Assembly: GCF_954871325.1 (NCBI RefSeq) | Contig: NC_088777.1 | Location: forward strand, 42,819,366 to 42,883,365 | Origin: Gordionus sp. m RMFG-2023 | Taxonomy: Eukaryota > Nematomorpha > Gordioida > Chordodea > Parachordodidae | Direction: 5' to 3' | DNA length: 64,000 nucleotides | Shown: piece after piece, positions 25,201-36,749 of the stretch | How positions within the stretch are numbered: position 1 is the stretch's first letter | Layout: each line of letters starts with the position of its first letter | The notes under the pieces: model-generated | What the model saw: only the letters and a program-made list of their open reading frames with translations | Told to the model about the DNA's origin: nothing | Database searches by the model: none | Made by a program: the position numbers and the translations under genes

Positions 25201-28200
25201 ATAAATAAAATAGGGTAAGTAAAGAGTAAGGGAATAAAATGAAAAATTTTAATGTCTTATCAGAAAAATAATTTATATTAAATTTGACTCTATATTCTTT
25301 TCCTCTCCCAATTGATTGCATGACAGGTATGTTGTCTTGGAACGGAAAATGGAGGATAGAAATGAGAAATGACTCTAAAACTTTGTTCTATAAATCTCTA
25401 TCACGATATTTATATTTAACTAGGCTGTGAGACATTTGAGCAACTTGGATATAGGTAATATAAAGAGGCAAATGTCCAGCACTACAAGAATTTTTATAAG
25501 TACGCCAATAACTAAAAATCCGCAGCCCAGTTCAGACCTGCCCTTGGAACAATTTTTCAAAAAGGTGGTCTGACACTTAATGAGGTCGTTTCATATAAAA
25601 GGACCTCACCATCTTCCCTATCCTTCTTTTTCTCGTTCAAATTAAGATCTCCGAATTGTATTTATGGTATAAAAGAAAATGATAACCCAAAAAGTCGAAA
25701 TCAATGACGCATTCGTCATCTTCAAGTTTCTCGTGTAGCGTCACGTGTTCGATTCTGAGGGAACAGCAACCTACTGTATCAGCGGTCTCATCATCCTTTT
25801 CGTTACCAGCCCTGAGTGCCAACTTAAAAGAATTTTTTTTTAATTTAGCATTTAAATTAATTTTTGTGTTTTTCGATAGCAATTGTATTTTTTAAAAAAA
25901 AATTAGTTCGATTCGCCCCTGCAAGAATATCAAACAAAATCATTAAAACATTTAGAAAAGGAATTTTTTTTAGCTAGGTTGCTAATTAAATTTAAAGAGT
26001 TGGAGATGCGACTTTTCTAAATTATTATTTTTTCCTTCAAACAAAGAAACACTTTTAGGCCGGAAAAAGTTATAATATCCAATATCGTGATAATTAATAA
26101 TTTTTTTTAAAAAAAACCTTATCAATAAAATACAAGGCTACTCCACGCTGACGTTCTAGCATGGATTTAGATTTCCAATCCTCTTTGTATTGTTGACGGA
26201 TTTTGTCGACGCAGGTCTTGAGCCGTCGAGCCGTTTCGTATTTCATCCAATCTTTTTCGCCCTTTAATAATTTTACGGTAAATTTTTAGACTTAGTAATT
26301 TTAAAAACCAAATAGCTTACATTCCCCTTTTTTTCATCTCTATTTAATCTTGCCTATTCTTAACTACCTGACCCTTCTCCTTGCTCTAAATAAATTAAAT
26401 AAAAAGGCTTTAAACAGCTAGGAACCTGGATTAAAAGTTCTGGTTTATATAAGTTTTAAAAATGACATATGGGTTATTAGATTTAAAGTGGTTCTGAGAG
26501 ATTAGGGTTCTGGCTTTATACTCTGTTCAAAAGCTATGGATTAAAATAATATTTAAGCAATAAAAAAATAAGCCATCTAAATGTATAATATGTAAATATT
26601 TTACTAGATAGGCAATTTCATTCATTAAATGTATGTGTCCATACATAGAAATCAGCAGTAGCGCCATGGTTCGCATGTCGATTAAATGACAATAATGTGC
26701 TATATATAATGATAAATAAACCAATTGCTAGTGCAAACCAAAAAATGTGCTATAGCTGACTCCTATGTCTGGACACTTATTAATGAATTACCAATTTAGT
26801 AGTATATATACATCATTGTCATATAAATCCCACGACATTCAATTTAATAGTGCTTCAAAAAGCGTTTAGCGTTGCGTTTTTCTAAAAAAAAGGCTTCATT
26901 GTTATTGAAGTGATATTTGTTTTTAAAAATGTGAAAACTCGCAAACTCTTTCGTATATTTTTTTGCGCAAAAAAGTTTCCAAATTTCTACATTACCCATT
27001 TAAAATATATTATTTGAATTTAAAACTCAAAAAGAGTCAATTTGTAATATATAAATTTAAGATGTTTATATTTTAACGTGCATTATAGTTTATATGTCAA
27101 AAAAAAATTTGTATTATATTAAATAGCAAAACTAGAATGTTTAAATTTATAATATAAACCTTCCTAATTATATCCCCAATTTACATGATTTATTTTCACC
27201 ATATTAATTATTCACATTCTTTTTAAAATTTGGCCTATTTCTTTCGGGATTAACTTTAAAATTTTCATTATAATTTTAAATTTTATATGTTTCCATTGCT
27301 TGAAAATGATAACTAAAAAATCGAAATGTCGGAATAAATATCAGAATAATCTATTAAGAAAAAATAAAAATATAATATATCAGTTGCACTTTTAGTGGAA
27401 CCGGTTTCGATTCCAGAAAAATTACAAAAATAGGTTCCCTTCCAGTTTCTTTAAATTTTAAGAGAAGAGTGTCTAATTAGGTGAATTCCAGTTCCAAACT
27501 CTGGCTAAAACTAAAATAATCGAAACTTTTAATTTGGACGAAGGATTAAGCATGATGTATTTGATGCTCTGTTGAATGTTTTCGGTCCAACTAGCGAGCC
27601 AGGTAACGTTGTTATCGTGACGCACCTCTTTCCACTTGTGTCCTTTTGGGGGTTGCGGTATTTTACCTTTTCTGATTAAACAATTTATTTACGTAAAATT
27701 ATAATTAAAAAAGTATTATTTTAACAAAAATGCTATGATTTTTTATGATAATAATGTGACTAGAATTAAACCGCGATTAATTAATGGAATTTATAGCCTT
27801 GTATTTTGACTACAATAAAATTGATCTTATTATTTTAAATTTACCCATAATTAATTGTTTTCTCGTAGCCTTTTATGATGAAATATTGGCAAAATTTAAA
27901 TATATAGTTTGAAAAGTTACATTTCAAGTTTAAAAATGATACTATCTAGATTTGGAAAGATACATTAAATTTAGTTTGTGATTATTTTACAAAGTAAAAT
28001 TGTACAATAAAATAATATTAAATAAAGTGTAATTCAATAAAAAAAAGTGAGGGTGCATACTTTCCGCAATTTATAATAACATCCTCGGGAGTGATTCGTT
28101 TTTTGAGCCTGCCCATTTTGGGATGATCTCCGCGTCCTCTAAAAAGACCGGGCGGTTCTATCTTATAATTTCCTATCTTTTGTGGTCGACCATCTAAAAT

Positions 28201-31200
28201 GCATACCCCGTATTCGTTTTGCATATCTTCCTGTTCCTTTTTAAGGCGCTTTTTTCAAAAGAAAAAATTCAATTCAATTGAGAAAGATAATTGAGCTTTT
28301 TAAGATTGCAGAGCGATCTGAACTGGTTCAGACATTTTCGTCAAGTAAGACCTAATAACACTTCCTGATTTGAATTCAATATTAGACTTATTTTAATTTC
28401 TTTAAAAACTCACTACTCTTTTTCTTAAATAGATTTATATTTAGCCTTTCTCGGGGGAGGGGGGGGGGGGGGTTAAATATTTTTAAAGTTTCAAATGTGG
28501 GAAATGTCAAAACCTGAAATATGTTGATTTCACACTTTATATGGTTTTTAAAAAGTGGGGGTATATGTTAAATAAGGGAAGATTACAACGAGATTTTAAT
28601 TATCAAATGAATGTGAGTATCTATGAAGGATAGACAAGTAAGAAATTGCGAAAGGAAAAGGATTGGAATAGAGGCGATCGAAATGTTGATGAGAAGAAAT
28701 AGACTGAGATGGTATGGGCATGTCGAGCGGAGGACGAAAGATGATTGGGTAGATGCACGTTGTTGGAAGTAAGAAAATCAAGGCCACTGGGAAAATTCAA
28801 GAGGTCCAGTTATAACGGAAGATATGAGAAAAATGTCTCATACATAGCGATGTTCAGGAACGTAAAAAAATAGAGAAGGGGAATCAAAGAGGAAACTAGT
28901 TTACCCGGGCAAATTTAAAAATCAAAATAAATCCCAAAGCTAATTTTTTTAAATTTTACTTTTGAAAACTAATAATGATGTATTATGAATGATATAATTG
29001 TCCTGTGTTTAAATTGTTTGATTATGAAAAGTCAAGATTACAAAAAAAATCAACGTTTTATAAAAAAAAATAATATTATCCATTATTCTCCTTTTACCAA
29101 TTTCTCTTCTTTTGGCATGGCCTTCCTTTCCTCCGTCTTCAATTTGTAATATTCTGCTATGGAGGTGAAATCGCATTTGTTCAAATCCATAATTAAAGCC
29201 CGTTCATCCTTGTTCATAACCTTTGTTTTTAATTTAAAAATATTCATAAAATAATTTAAAACATTGAAATTAACTAAAAGCTACGATTACAAAGTTTTTC
29301 ATTTTTAACTTCACTTTCTTTTTTTTTCATGAAAGAAATAAAAACTAATTTACATCGCCATGTTGGCGGAATGTTTTTTTTTAATATATGTACTATGTAT
29401 AAACTTTCTTATTCAGAAAAATCAAATTGCTTAAATGTGGATATTGATAAACGGAAAAGGAAACATTTATGAATTTCTTAAAATAATCAATAATGTATTT
29501 TTTTTAAAATATATTTACGATAGTTTCTCGTTTTTTATTACCTTTCTCCAATCTTTAAAAAAATTCTCGTTGAATTTAGATTTCGTGACATAATCGTGTT
29601 CTAACATTCGCGCGTAAAAGCCAGCAACTTCCTCGGCGTCTTGGGATAATTTCATTATTTTACCTAAATTATTGTATTTTTTTTGTCCCCACAAAGTTAT
29701 TTTATTAACAAAACTCTCCCTTTTTTCCCTCCTTCCCATACCCCGCTCAATCAAATTAGCCACGAATTTTCTCGTCTTTTTTTAAATATTTGTTTGAATT
29801 TCAAGCGAATCTGCTATTTTAGCTGTGCATCTTTGACGAGTACAATTATTAATTCCTAAATTAGGCGAGAGAATTAGTAGTTAATTTATTGAGCTAAGAG
29901 GAAAGGGGGTATTATATTATTTTCCTTTTTTTTCTTCCAAAAATGGAAAAAATTACTTTATATGCTAATATAATTTTTTTTTTAAAGAACAGCTAATTTT
30001 ACTTTGGAAAATCATTATTTAAAGCCAAAATTTTAATATAATGTTACGTAATTTTCTAGAACGAACGTGGGGATCATTATTTTTCTTTAAAAGAAAATAA
30101 AATTTTCAGTTATCAAAAATTAACAATAATTAGTACAAAAACCATTTACAAACATTTATCATTGTTTTTTTAATAATAAAAATAATGTTTACCGTCGTAT
30201 TTAAATCTCACGTCATTCGGTAAAGGTATGTAATCAGGCGCAAAAATTGGTCCCTTATGTTCCAATGTATTCCATTTAACTCCATCCCCTGTCGAATCTT
30301 CCTCCCACCTTATTCGAGTTTTATAAGTAATTTATTTTATAAAATGGCGAATTTAAATTTTTAAAAGTAATAGCTATATTAATCCTAAATACTCAATTGT
30401 TTTTCTCTTATTTACAAAATCGTACAAGATGGAAACATTTTTATAATATTACATAATGATTAACTTAAAAAGTGTTTTCTATAGTCAGGTTATATAGAAA
30501 ATAGAAGTTTGGGGATATTAATACTATCAAGCATTGAATCTGTTATAGCTGTGGCGGGGCAAAAAGGAACTAGAGGAAGGAAATTACAAGGCTGGGGGGG
30601 GGGGTCAGCCTTATTATAGTTTAGATGATTTAAAGCGCCCTCCTGACAGTATTGTAATTAGGAGTGTTCCGATACCACTTTTTGGAGGCCGATCCGATCC
30701 GATATTCTAGATACTAAATTGATATCGGCCGATAACTGATCCGATATCATCTAATTTTGTATTCTGTAAAGATACCAATGGTTTTAATTTGTAATATACT
30801 TTTTATTAGTATAACATCTATATTTTAATTATACCATAACTTATGTCATTTAAATATATTATAATGATCAGTTATAGTTTATATGCAATTCTATTGCCTA
30901 AAAGTATATAAAATATTTTTATTATAAATCACTTTTATATAATAAGTAACAACTTTAATCTATATACATAATAAGTAATAAACAAATATATTATTAAATT
31001 TAAATAAATATTTAAAATAATATTTAACATTAATATATCGAAGATTTCTTTTTAGAAATATCAAATTTCAATTTATCGAAATCAGCCTGCGGCGATGGTA
31101 ACTGTCAATATCACCAGCTTCACTAAAAACGATTTAAAATAGACAATTATAAATGATTAACTATTGTTATTATTAAATAAATATGGATTTCGATTTATTT

Positions 31201-34200
31201 ATAAAAATAAATGATTTTCGATATAACTTTTTAAAAATTTATAACATTTTATTTTTGTTAAGGACGCCATTTTATATCGGATCGGTAAATTTTTTAATAT
31301 TGGCCGATAACCGATATTATATAATAGGTGAACTATCGGCCCGATCCGATAAAAAATATCGGTACATCCTTAATTGTAATGAATAAATTTTGGCGAAGTA
31401 AGGTAAGTATTTACCATTTCCAAACGTGGGCGCCATCTGCACCTTCGTTCCCTTCCTCCTTCTTAATTTTGGTCTTCGTCGTGAGGGTAGATTTTTTCCC
31501 GATCGGTTCTTCGTAATCGGATTTTTCTGATTTTATTTTTTTCACAGGGGATTTGATCTCGGAAGATGACTTGGAGTCGCCGTGCCTTTTTTCGGTCTTT
31601 TGTCAAATAAGTTGACAAATTAATTTAATTTTTTTTATAAAAAAAATATATTATATACTAATGCCATATCAGAGCATTCTAAAGTATCTGTGCAGAACTT
31701 TGAAAGATATCAAGCCATGAATAGAACATTACAAAATATAGTTTCCAAAAAATTTGAATATTTTTGAAAGTTTGGACATCACATTTTTTACCGTCTGCTT
31801 AAGCTCATTAATTATATTAATATTCCGAATAATTTCCATATTCTTAATAAAGTAATAACTTTATAATATAATTATATTTAAAACTAATATATTTTATAGC
31901 TATAAATTTATATTTCAATTTTTAAGACTACCACATTTCTCAAATTTTAGAACGCTCTGGGCTGGGATGGCCTGGAATTTGCTTAAATCTTAGGATGAGA
32001 ATATTAAAACAATATCTCATTAATTTTTCCATTTCTTTATTAAATATTAATTTAAAAAATTTTATAAAAAAAGCTGGGAGGTGAGAATAAAAATAGAGAA
32101 TTAGTCTAATTCTCTCCCTTAAATAGATGAATTAAGAGTAAACTTTTTCAGCCCAAAAATGAAACACATACCTTAATGACCACTTCCTGTTTTCTTTCCC
32201 GATCTTTGTGCTTCTCCTTGTGCCTATCATGTTCTTCTTTATGTTCTTTATTCTCCTTTTTAATCTTCCCACCCTCTCTGTATTCTGAGTGTGTCTGCTT
32301 TTTATTTTCCCTATGTTCGTTTTTTATTTCAATATCAACTTTCGGTTGCTTAAATTTAAGACTTAGGGGTGTATCATCATCATCTTCGCTTGCTGGAGCA
32401 ATTTTTGGCCTCTTTATTTGCTGGCTCGAAATATGATCCTTCTTGGGAGTTTTGGGAGGGGAAAGTAGAGCTTCTGATTTAATTTCGATCGAATCATCGT
32501 TTCTTGGGCTTCCCCCTTTATATTCTTGGTGAACATGAAGGCCTGATTTTTTGGTGGGGGTAGAGAGGTGGGGTTTGCTTGAGCTTGATTCATCTTTAAC
32601 TGTTTGGTCCTAAATGAGAGCATTAATATTTATATTAAAGACAATAAATAGATATATTGATACATCGTTTAATAAATATCTCTGCATTTAAAATGTTTTA
32701 TTAAAAATTACATCAAAAAAACTAAATATAAGTTTTAAATTGAGGAGGTTTATTAATCATTTTGAGAAGTCAATAAATTTTAATAATATTAAAAAATTTA
32801 GTGTTATATGTCTTTTTAAGTTTAATGTTAATCAAAGTAAAGGTCAAAATTAAGCCCAACATAGTCTAAATTTGAAGAAAAAAATTTCTTTTCATGTATG
32901 GGATTTCTAAAAATTTATTATCATGCCCAGCCTCTTGAGAATTTTTTGGCCTGGCCCAGATTGTTATTTTTTGGCCTAGCCATGAATTTTTAAAATTTCT
33001 TTATTGTAAATAGTTTTGGCTATATTTTGTAAACTGTTTCAAAGAGAAATTGAAATTGTGGGCAGTCAATGAAAATCAAATGCCCCATTGATATAATTAA
33101 AATTTATTACTTTAAAACAGGTCTAGCATGAATTTTTAATTTAAGCCCATCCTGTATTTTTAAAATAATACCATTTTTAGCCCAATTCTGGGCCTGATCT
33201 CTAATATTTATTATAAAATATTTTCAAAAATTTTATAATTTTTTTAGCAAAATTAGTATAAAAATATGGATATTAAAAAATTTTTACTTTCAATTTTGAG
33301 AGCTTATTCAATTTTAATGTTAAAGGTTCATCATCCTCTGACTCTGTTTCACTATGAATTTTTTGTTTCTTATGAGATGATGAATTGATAATTTTTGTTT
33401 TGTTATTGTTTTTGTCTTTGCTACTATTATGAGATGATAAATGTGGTTTTTTGGGAATTTTTGGTAATTGATCAATGCTTTTATAATATGAATTAGGATC
33501 ATTAATAGTATGACTTTTGTTTGGAGAAAGATTATTGTTTATATTATTAAAAGTATTCCTAAGGTTTGACTGCATTCTATTATCTGTGGTTGATGTAACC
33601 AACTGAGAGTGATTATCTTGCATATTGTTAAACCTATTATCAACATTATTAAGATTTTCATTGTTTATTGCTTTATTTAGAAGAATATTTGGTGTGGTCT
33701 ATTTGAAAGATTAAAATAGAATATATTCAAATCAATTAATATACATATAAATATATATATTAGAGCTTAATTATCATATATATTATCCATTTCATTTAAA
33801 TATTTGTTATAAAATATAATTAGTCAATGATAACGTCATAAACATTATCTCTCATTATGTTTACAAAGGGATATATAAATAATAATGGGTATTAAATATA
33901 AAGATAGGGCAATCGCCTCTTTTATTCTAGCCTCTTGAATTTATATAATTTAAAATGTAAAAATTTTGAATAACATATAATATAAAATATTTTACCTCAG
34001 AAGATAAATTCGAAGGAAGTAGGATTTCACTGTGAATTTGTGTTGCAGTCTGACTTAAAGAAATTGAATTACAATTTATTGTGTTATTATTAAGTGAATC
34101 ATTTTGCATTTGTATATTTGATGCATTGTTTGATAAATATTGCCCTTCAATATGATTCTGATCATAATTTAATTGAGCAGACTGATTTGAGGCATCATAA

Positions 34201-34319
34201 CTTTCGGTTCTATTATTTTGGTAATAATTGATAGAAGTATTTGAATAAGATTCACCGTAAGAATTTTCAGAATTCATAGTTTTTACCGATATTAAATTAA
34301 TATTAGAAGGTACTGGCAT
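22288..34319 (-). CDS. top1: DNA topoisomerase I (type IB)
   Basis: Seventeen exons on the minus strand: 33996-34319 (the exon itself begins at 34349), 33288-33698, 32172-32609, 31415-31596, 30193-30308, 29542-29663, 29098-29220, 28061-28248, 27527-27671, 26118-26261, 25687-25822, 25049-25164, 24519-24632, 24025-24152, 23314-23487, 22809-22879 and 22288-22390. Phases agree throughout; about 1,011 residues. The enzyme relaxes supercoiled DNA in the nucleus through a 3'-phosphotyrosine intermediate. Visible: acidic/basic N-terminal domain (to about 450), core from [17 protein letters not shown] and GKDCIRYQ (catalytic Arg and Lys), [15 protein letters not shown] (Arg and His), a charged coiled-coil linker, and SKLNYLDPR with the active Tyr at about 969 (22835-22837), ending EYVF. 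The first two exons are Asn/Ser-rich and linked only by phase and a shared motif, so the true start could be at 32.6 kb or upstream of 34.3 kb. Confidence 0.93.
24345..24500 (+). repeat. Dispersed repeat copy in a TOP1 intron
   Basis: Shares GATTGAGCGGAATTAG-type words and overall order with 21115-21250 and, inverted, 6625-6730. Confidence 0.4.
24827..25009. mobile_element. Small palindromic miniature element, nested inverted arms
   Basis: AATTAGCGCGAATTAGCGG, followed by CGAAGTATAT, at 24842-24870 is inverted at 24895-24925, and a third related arm, inverted again, lies at 24961-25000. The outer ends GTAACC-TATTCA and TGAATGAAGGGTA are imperfect inverted repeats. Strong hairpins are expected. 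It lies in a TOP1 intron. Confidence 0.55.
26620..26790. mobile_element. Miniature inverted-repeat element in a TOP1 intron
   Basis: Left arm TTCATTAAATGTATGTGTCC with CATAG and CAGC following; right arm, read in reverse, TTCATTAATAAGTGTCC with CATAGGA and CAGC. The spacer is about 100 bp. A related half copy is at 19052-19142. The target duplication is not clear. Confidence 0.55.
28459..28472. repeat. Run of 14 G
   Basis: The longest of about ten G or C homopolymers of ten or more bases in this AT-rich window; the others are listed in the findings. Confidence 0.9.
28587..28900 (+). mobile_element. Non-LTR retrotransposon (LINE) 3' fragment
   Basis: Plus-strand translation around 28670-28760 gives [17 protein letters not shown] followed by DDWV, the hallmark found just after the reverse transcriptase in many animal LINEs (usual form LRWFGHVERR). 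Only this C-terminal part is present and the frame shifts within about 100 bp, so it is a 5'-truncated dead copy. It lies in a TOP1 intron. Confidence 0.75.
30659..31372. mobile_element. Non-autonomous hAT-type element, ATCGG-rich, with perfect 8-bp target duplication
   Basis: Ends TAGGAGTGTTCCGATA and TATCGGTACATCCTTA are inverted repeats. They are flanked by ATTGTAAT at 30651-30658 and again at 31373-31380. Subterminal CCGATCCGATCCGATA words recur at both ends. The inside has no transposase. It sits in the TOP1 intron between the exons at 30193-30308 and 31415-31596. Confidence 0.85.
32916..33205. repeat. Fragment of the GGCCC-rich element family
   Basis: Scattered GGCCTGGCCCAG, GGCCTAGCC and GGGCCTGATCTCTA words in an otherwise AT-rich TOP1 intron resemble the miniature elements at 8359 and 15964. 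Only a right end (TAGAGATCAGGCCC read in reverse) is recognisable. Confidence 0.4.
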
Positions 34320-34349
34320 GACTTCATAAATAAGTTTTCTATCAAATCT

Positions 34350-36749
34350 CTAAAAAAAAAAGATAAAAAAAAAATTAATGAATGATTTGGATGTTAATAT
34401 AACATGAAACTATATAACATAATGCTAAAGAATAACCAGTTTGCAAATCAATACCCCAACTAAATGGAATGGAATATATAAATAACTATGTAATAGTTTT
34501 AGATTCTTTATCCCAAGATGGGGGTGGGAGAGGTTAGAAATAGCTTCTTCATTATTCATTATAATGTTGGAGTGTGCTAGAAGGGGGGGGGGGGTTAAAT
34601 GCAATCACATAATGGAATAAATAAATATTTCCACGATTATTTCCTTCTATAAATATTTATATAAATCTTCCTATACCATCCTTAATCCCATATCTTTTAA
34701 TTTCAATATTGATCAAAATCTTTAAATAATTAATTATAATAATATTTATATTTTATATATGAATCATGATATACCATTCCGAGCAATATAAAGCAAAAAT
34801 ATTATTGAAGAAATTAGTGATAGAATAGTATTACTAATTAAATTCGTCAAAATTAACAATATCAGGTATATCATCAAAATAAATAAAATTTCTTAAATCT
34901 ATAAAAAAAACTATAATTAACGATTTTTAAATCCTAATTCAAATGAGGTCTCAGCTAGAATTTTTAAGTTTAATAATTAAAATTTGGCAAAAATATTTTC
35001 GCCCTAATTAGATTAATTAGGAGTCAAAATGATGGTAAAACATAATTTTGACATGAATTGGAAAGAGTACGCGAAAATCGTCTTATATAAATATTTAAAA
35101 ACATTTAAGTATTTCAAAAATCAGGGAATTTTGTGCAGTAACATTTTGCCTATGTGTATTTATATAAAATGCCCTTTTCCCGAGGTATTTTCTATAATTA
35201 AATAATTTGATACTTTACTTGACGAGAATCAATAATTTCAAGAAATGATTTATATTCATAATATAATTAGTTCAATAAATAGCTCGTATATTTATAGAAA
35301 ATCTAAGCTATTTATTGGATAATACTTAAAAATCCTGGAGAATGACAAGAGAAAATACTAAATATTCAAGATTACTAAGATATATGTAAAAATAATATAT
35401 TGAAATAATAAGGATTGAATTAAAAGAAAGTCTTGTTAATATAGGTAGTATTATATAATTCAAGAAACTGGACCCGAAGTTCTGAACCCGGGTTCCTGGC
35501 TTGTATTTCCAAACATGGACCTGAAAATATTTACCCTCTATTTTTATAACCCAAACGACATTTGAAAAATATATGGATAAGTCACAGTCTTGTGGCTGAA
35601 AGATAAAAGCTAGGATTTATTTAGAACATTTGACTAATGGGTATAGAGCTTACCTCAAATGGAAATTGGTTGTGATGGTAAAAGCGTTGATAAACAAAAT
35701 ATTTTTATAAAAAATTTTTTAATTAGCTATATTATTGAATTTTTTATAAGAAAATTCATTTTATAAATTAAATCTTGGATTGTTTAAAATTTTCATGTTT
35801 TTCTAGTTTTGTAAATCTTCCCATTTTTGTACATTATACCCCAGTTGGTATTGGTATTTTAACAATATAAAATGAAATAATTTTTTTATATTCTCATACC
35901 CTTGTTTCATTTATATATTTGCTTTTGGGAGAACTTAGAGAACTCTCTAACTTATATCTTTTTACTAAAGAACCAGATATAAAATCTTGATTCATTTCCT
36001 GAATTATATCAAGATCACGGCATTTTGTTTAAACTTATAAAAATACGCCAAAATTACATAAGCAACAATAAAATAAATATATTAGCATTGGGCAAAACGA
36101 AACTAGTCATATGTTGGAACATTGTCAAAACAAATTTTTCAAAAAATAATATTTTTCAATAATTTACTACAAATTAATAATATATTTCAATTTTAATTTC
36201 AAGAAATTTAACTTACGTTGTTCTTAAATCTAAAAAATTTATCAACATTTAAAAATATAACCCATATAAAAGACAATTAAAAATTAACAAATTTCTTTAG
36301 GGATATAAAACATAGGTCAAAGTAAATAATATTCAATATTAGTTATTCAACTATTTATTAGATTTGATACTAATAATTATAATCACATTAAATCCTTCAT
36401 CTATGCTAAATATAGTGATGCATAGAAGAGCATTGAAGAAATATCGTAAAACACTAAATTTATTTTTCTCTTCTGTTTGTAAGGTGGGTATAATTTCTTT
36501 GCTTGGAGCTAAATGGAAGAGAGAAGAAAAAATTTGAAAAATATGATAATACTATGTAAATATTTTTCTTTTTTAAAATTTTAAAACACATTTTACCCTA
36601 TCCTAAGGTATCGATGCAAAAAATGAATGGGACGAAATATCATTAATACCATTTTCTGATTTCCTCCTAGTCTTTCCTCGGGATTATATTATTATAATAT
36701 ATATAATTAATATTTTAAATAAGCTAATTATATTATCAAACCATATTGA
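34350..36749. other. Region upstream of TOP1 with one possible extra exon
   Basis: On the minus strand a stretch ending at 35654 reads QRFYHHNQFPFE up to a good GTAAGC donor. It is in phase with the exon starting at 34349 (RFDRKLIYEV), but it has a stop just upstream and no clear acceptor, so it is left out of the gene model. A G12 run lies at 34583-34594. Nothing else is supported. Confidence 0.35.

Noticed and set aside
25704-25895. Plus-strand frame overlapping a TOP1 exon.
   Set aside because: Antisense shadow of the LALRAGNEK exon.
29690-29763. The upstream part of the minus-strand open frame at 29515-29763 as TOP1 coding sequence.
   Set aside because: Family alignment resumes exactly at the TTTAG acceptor (exon 29542-29663), so the upstream residues are intron.
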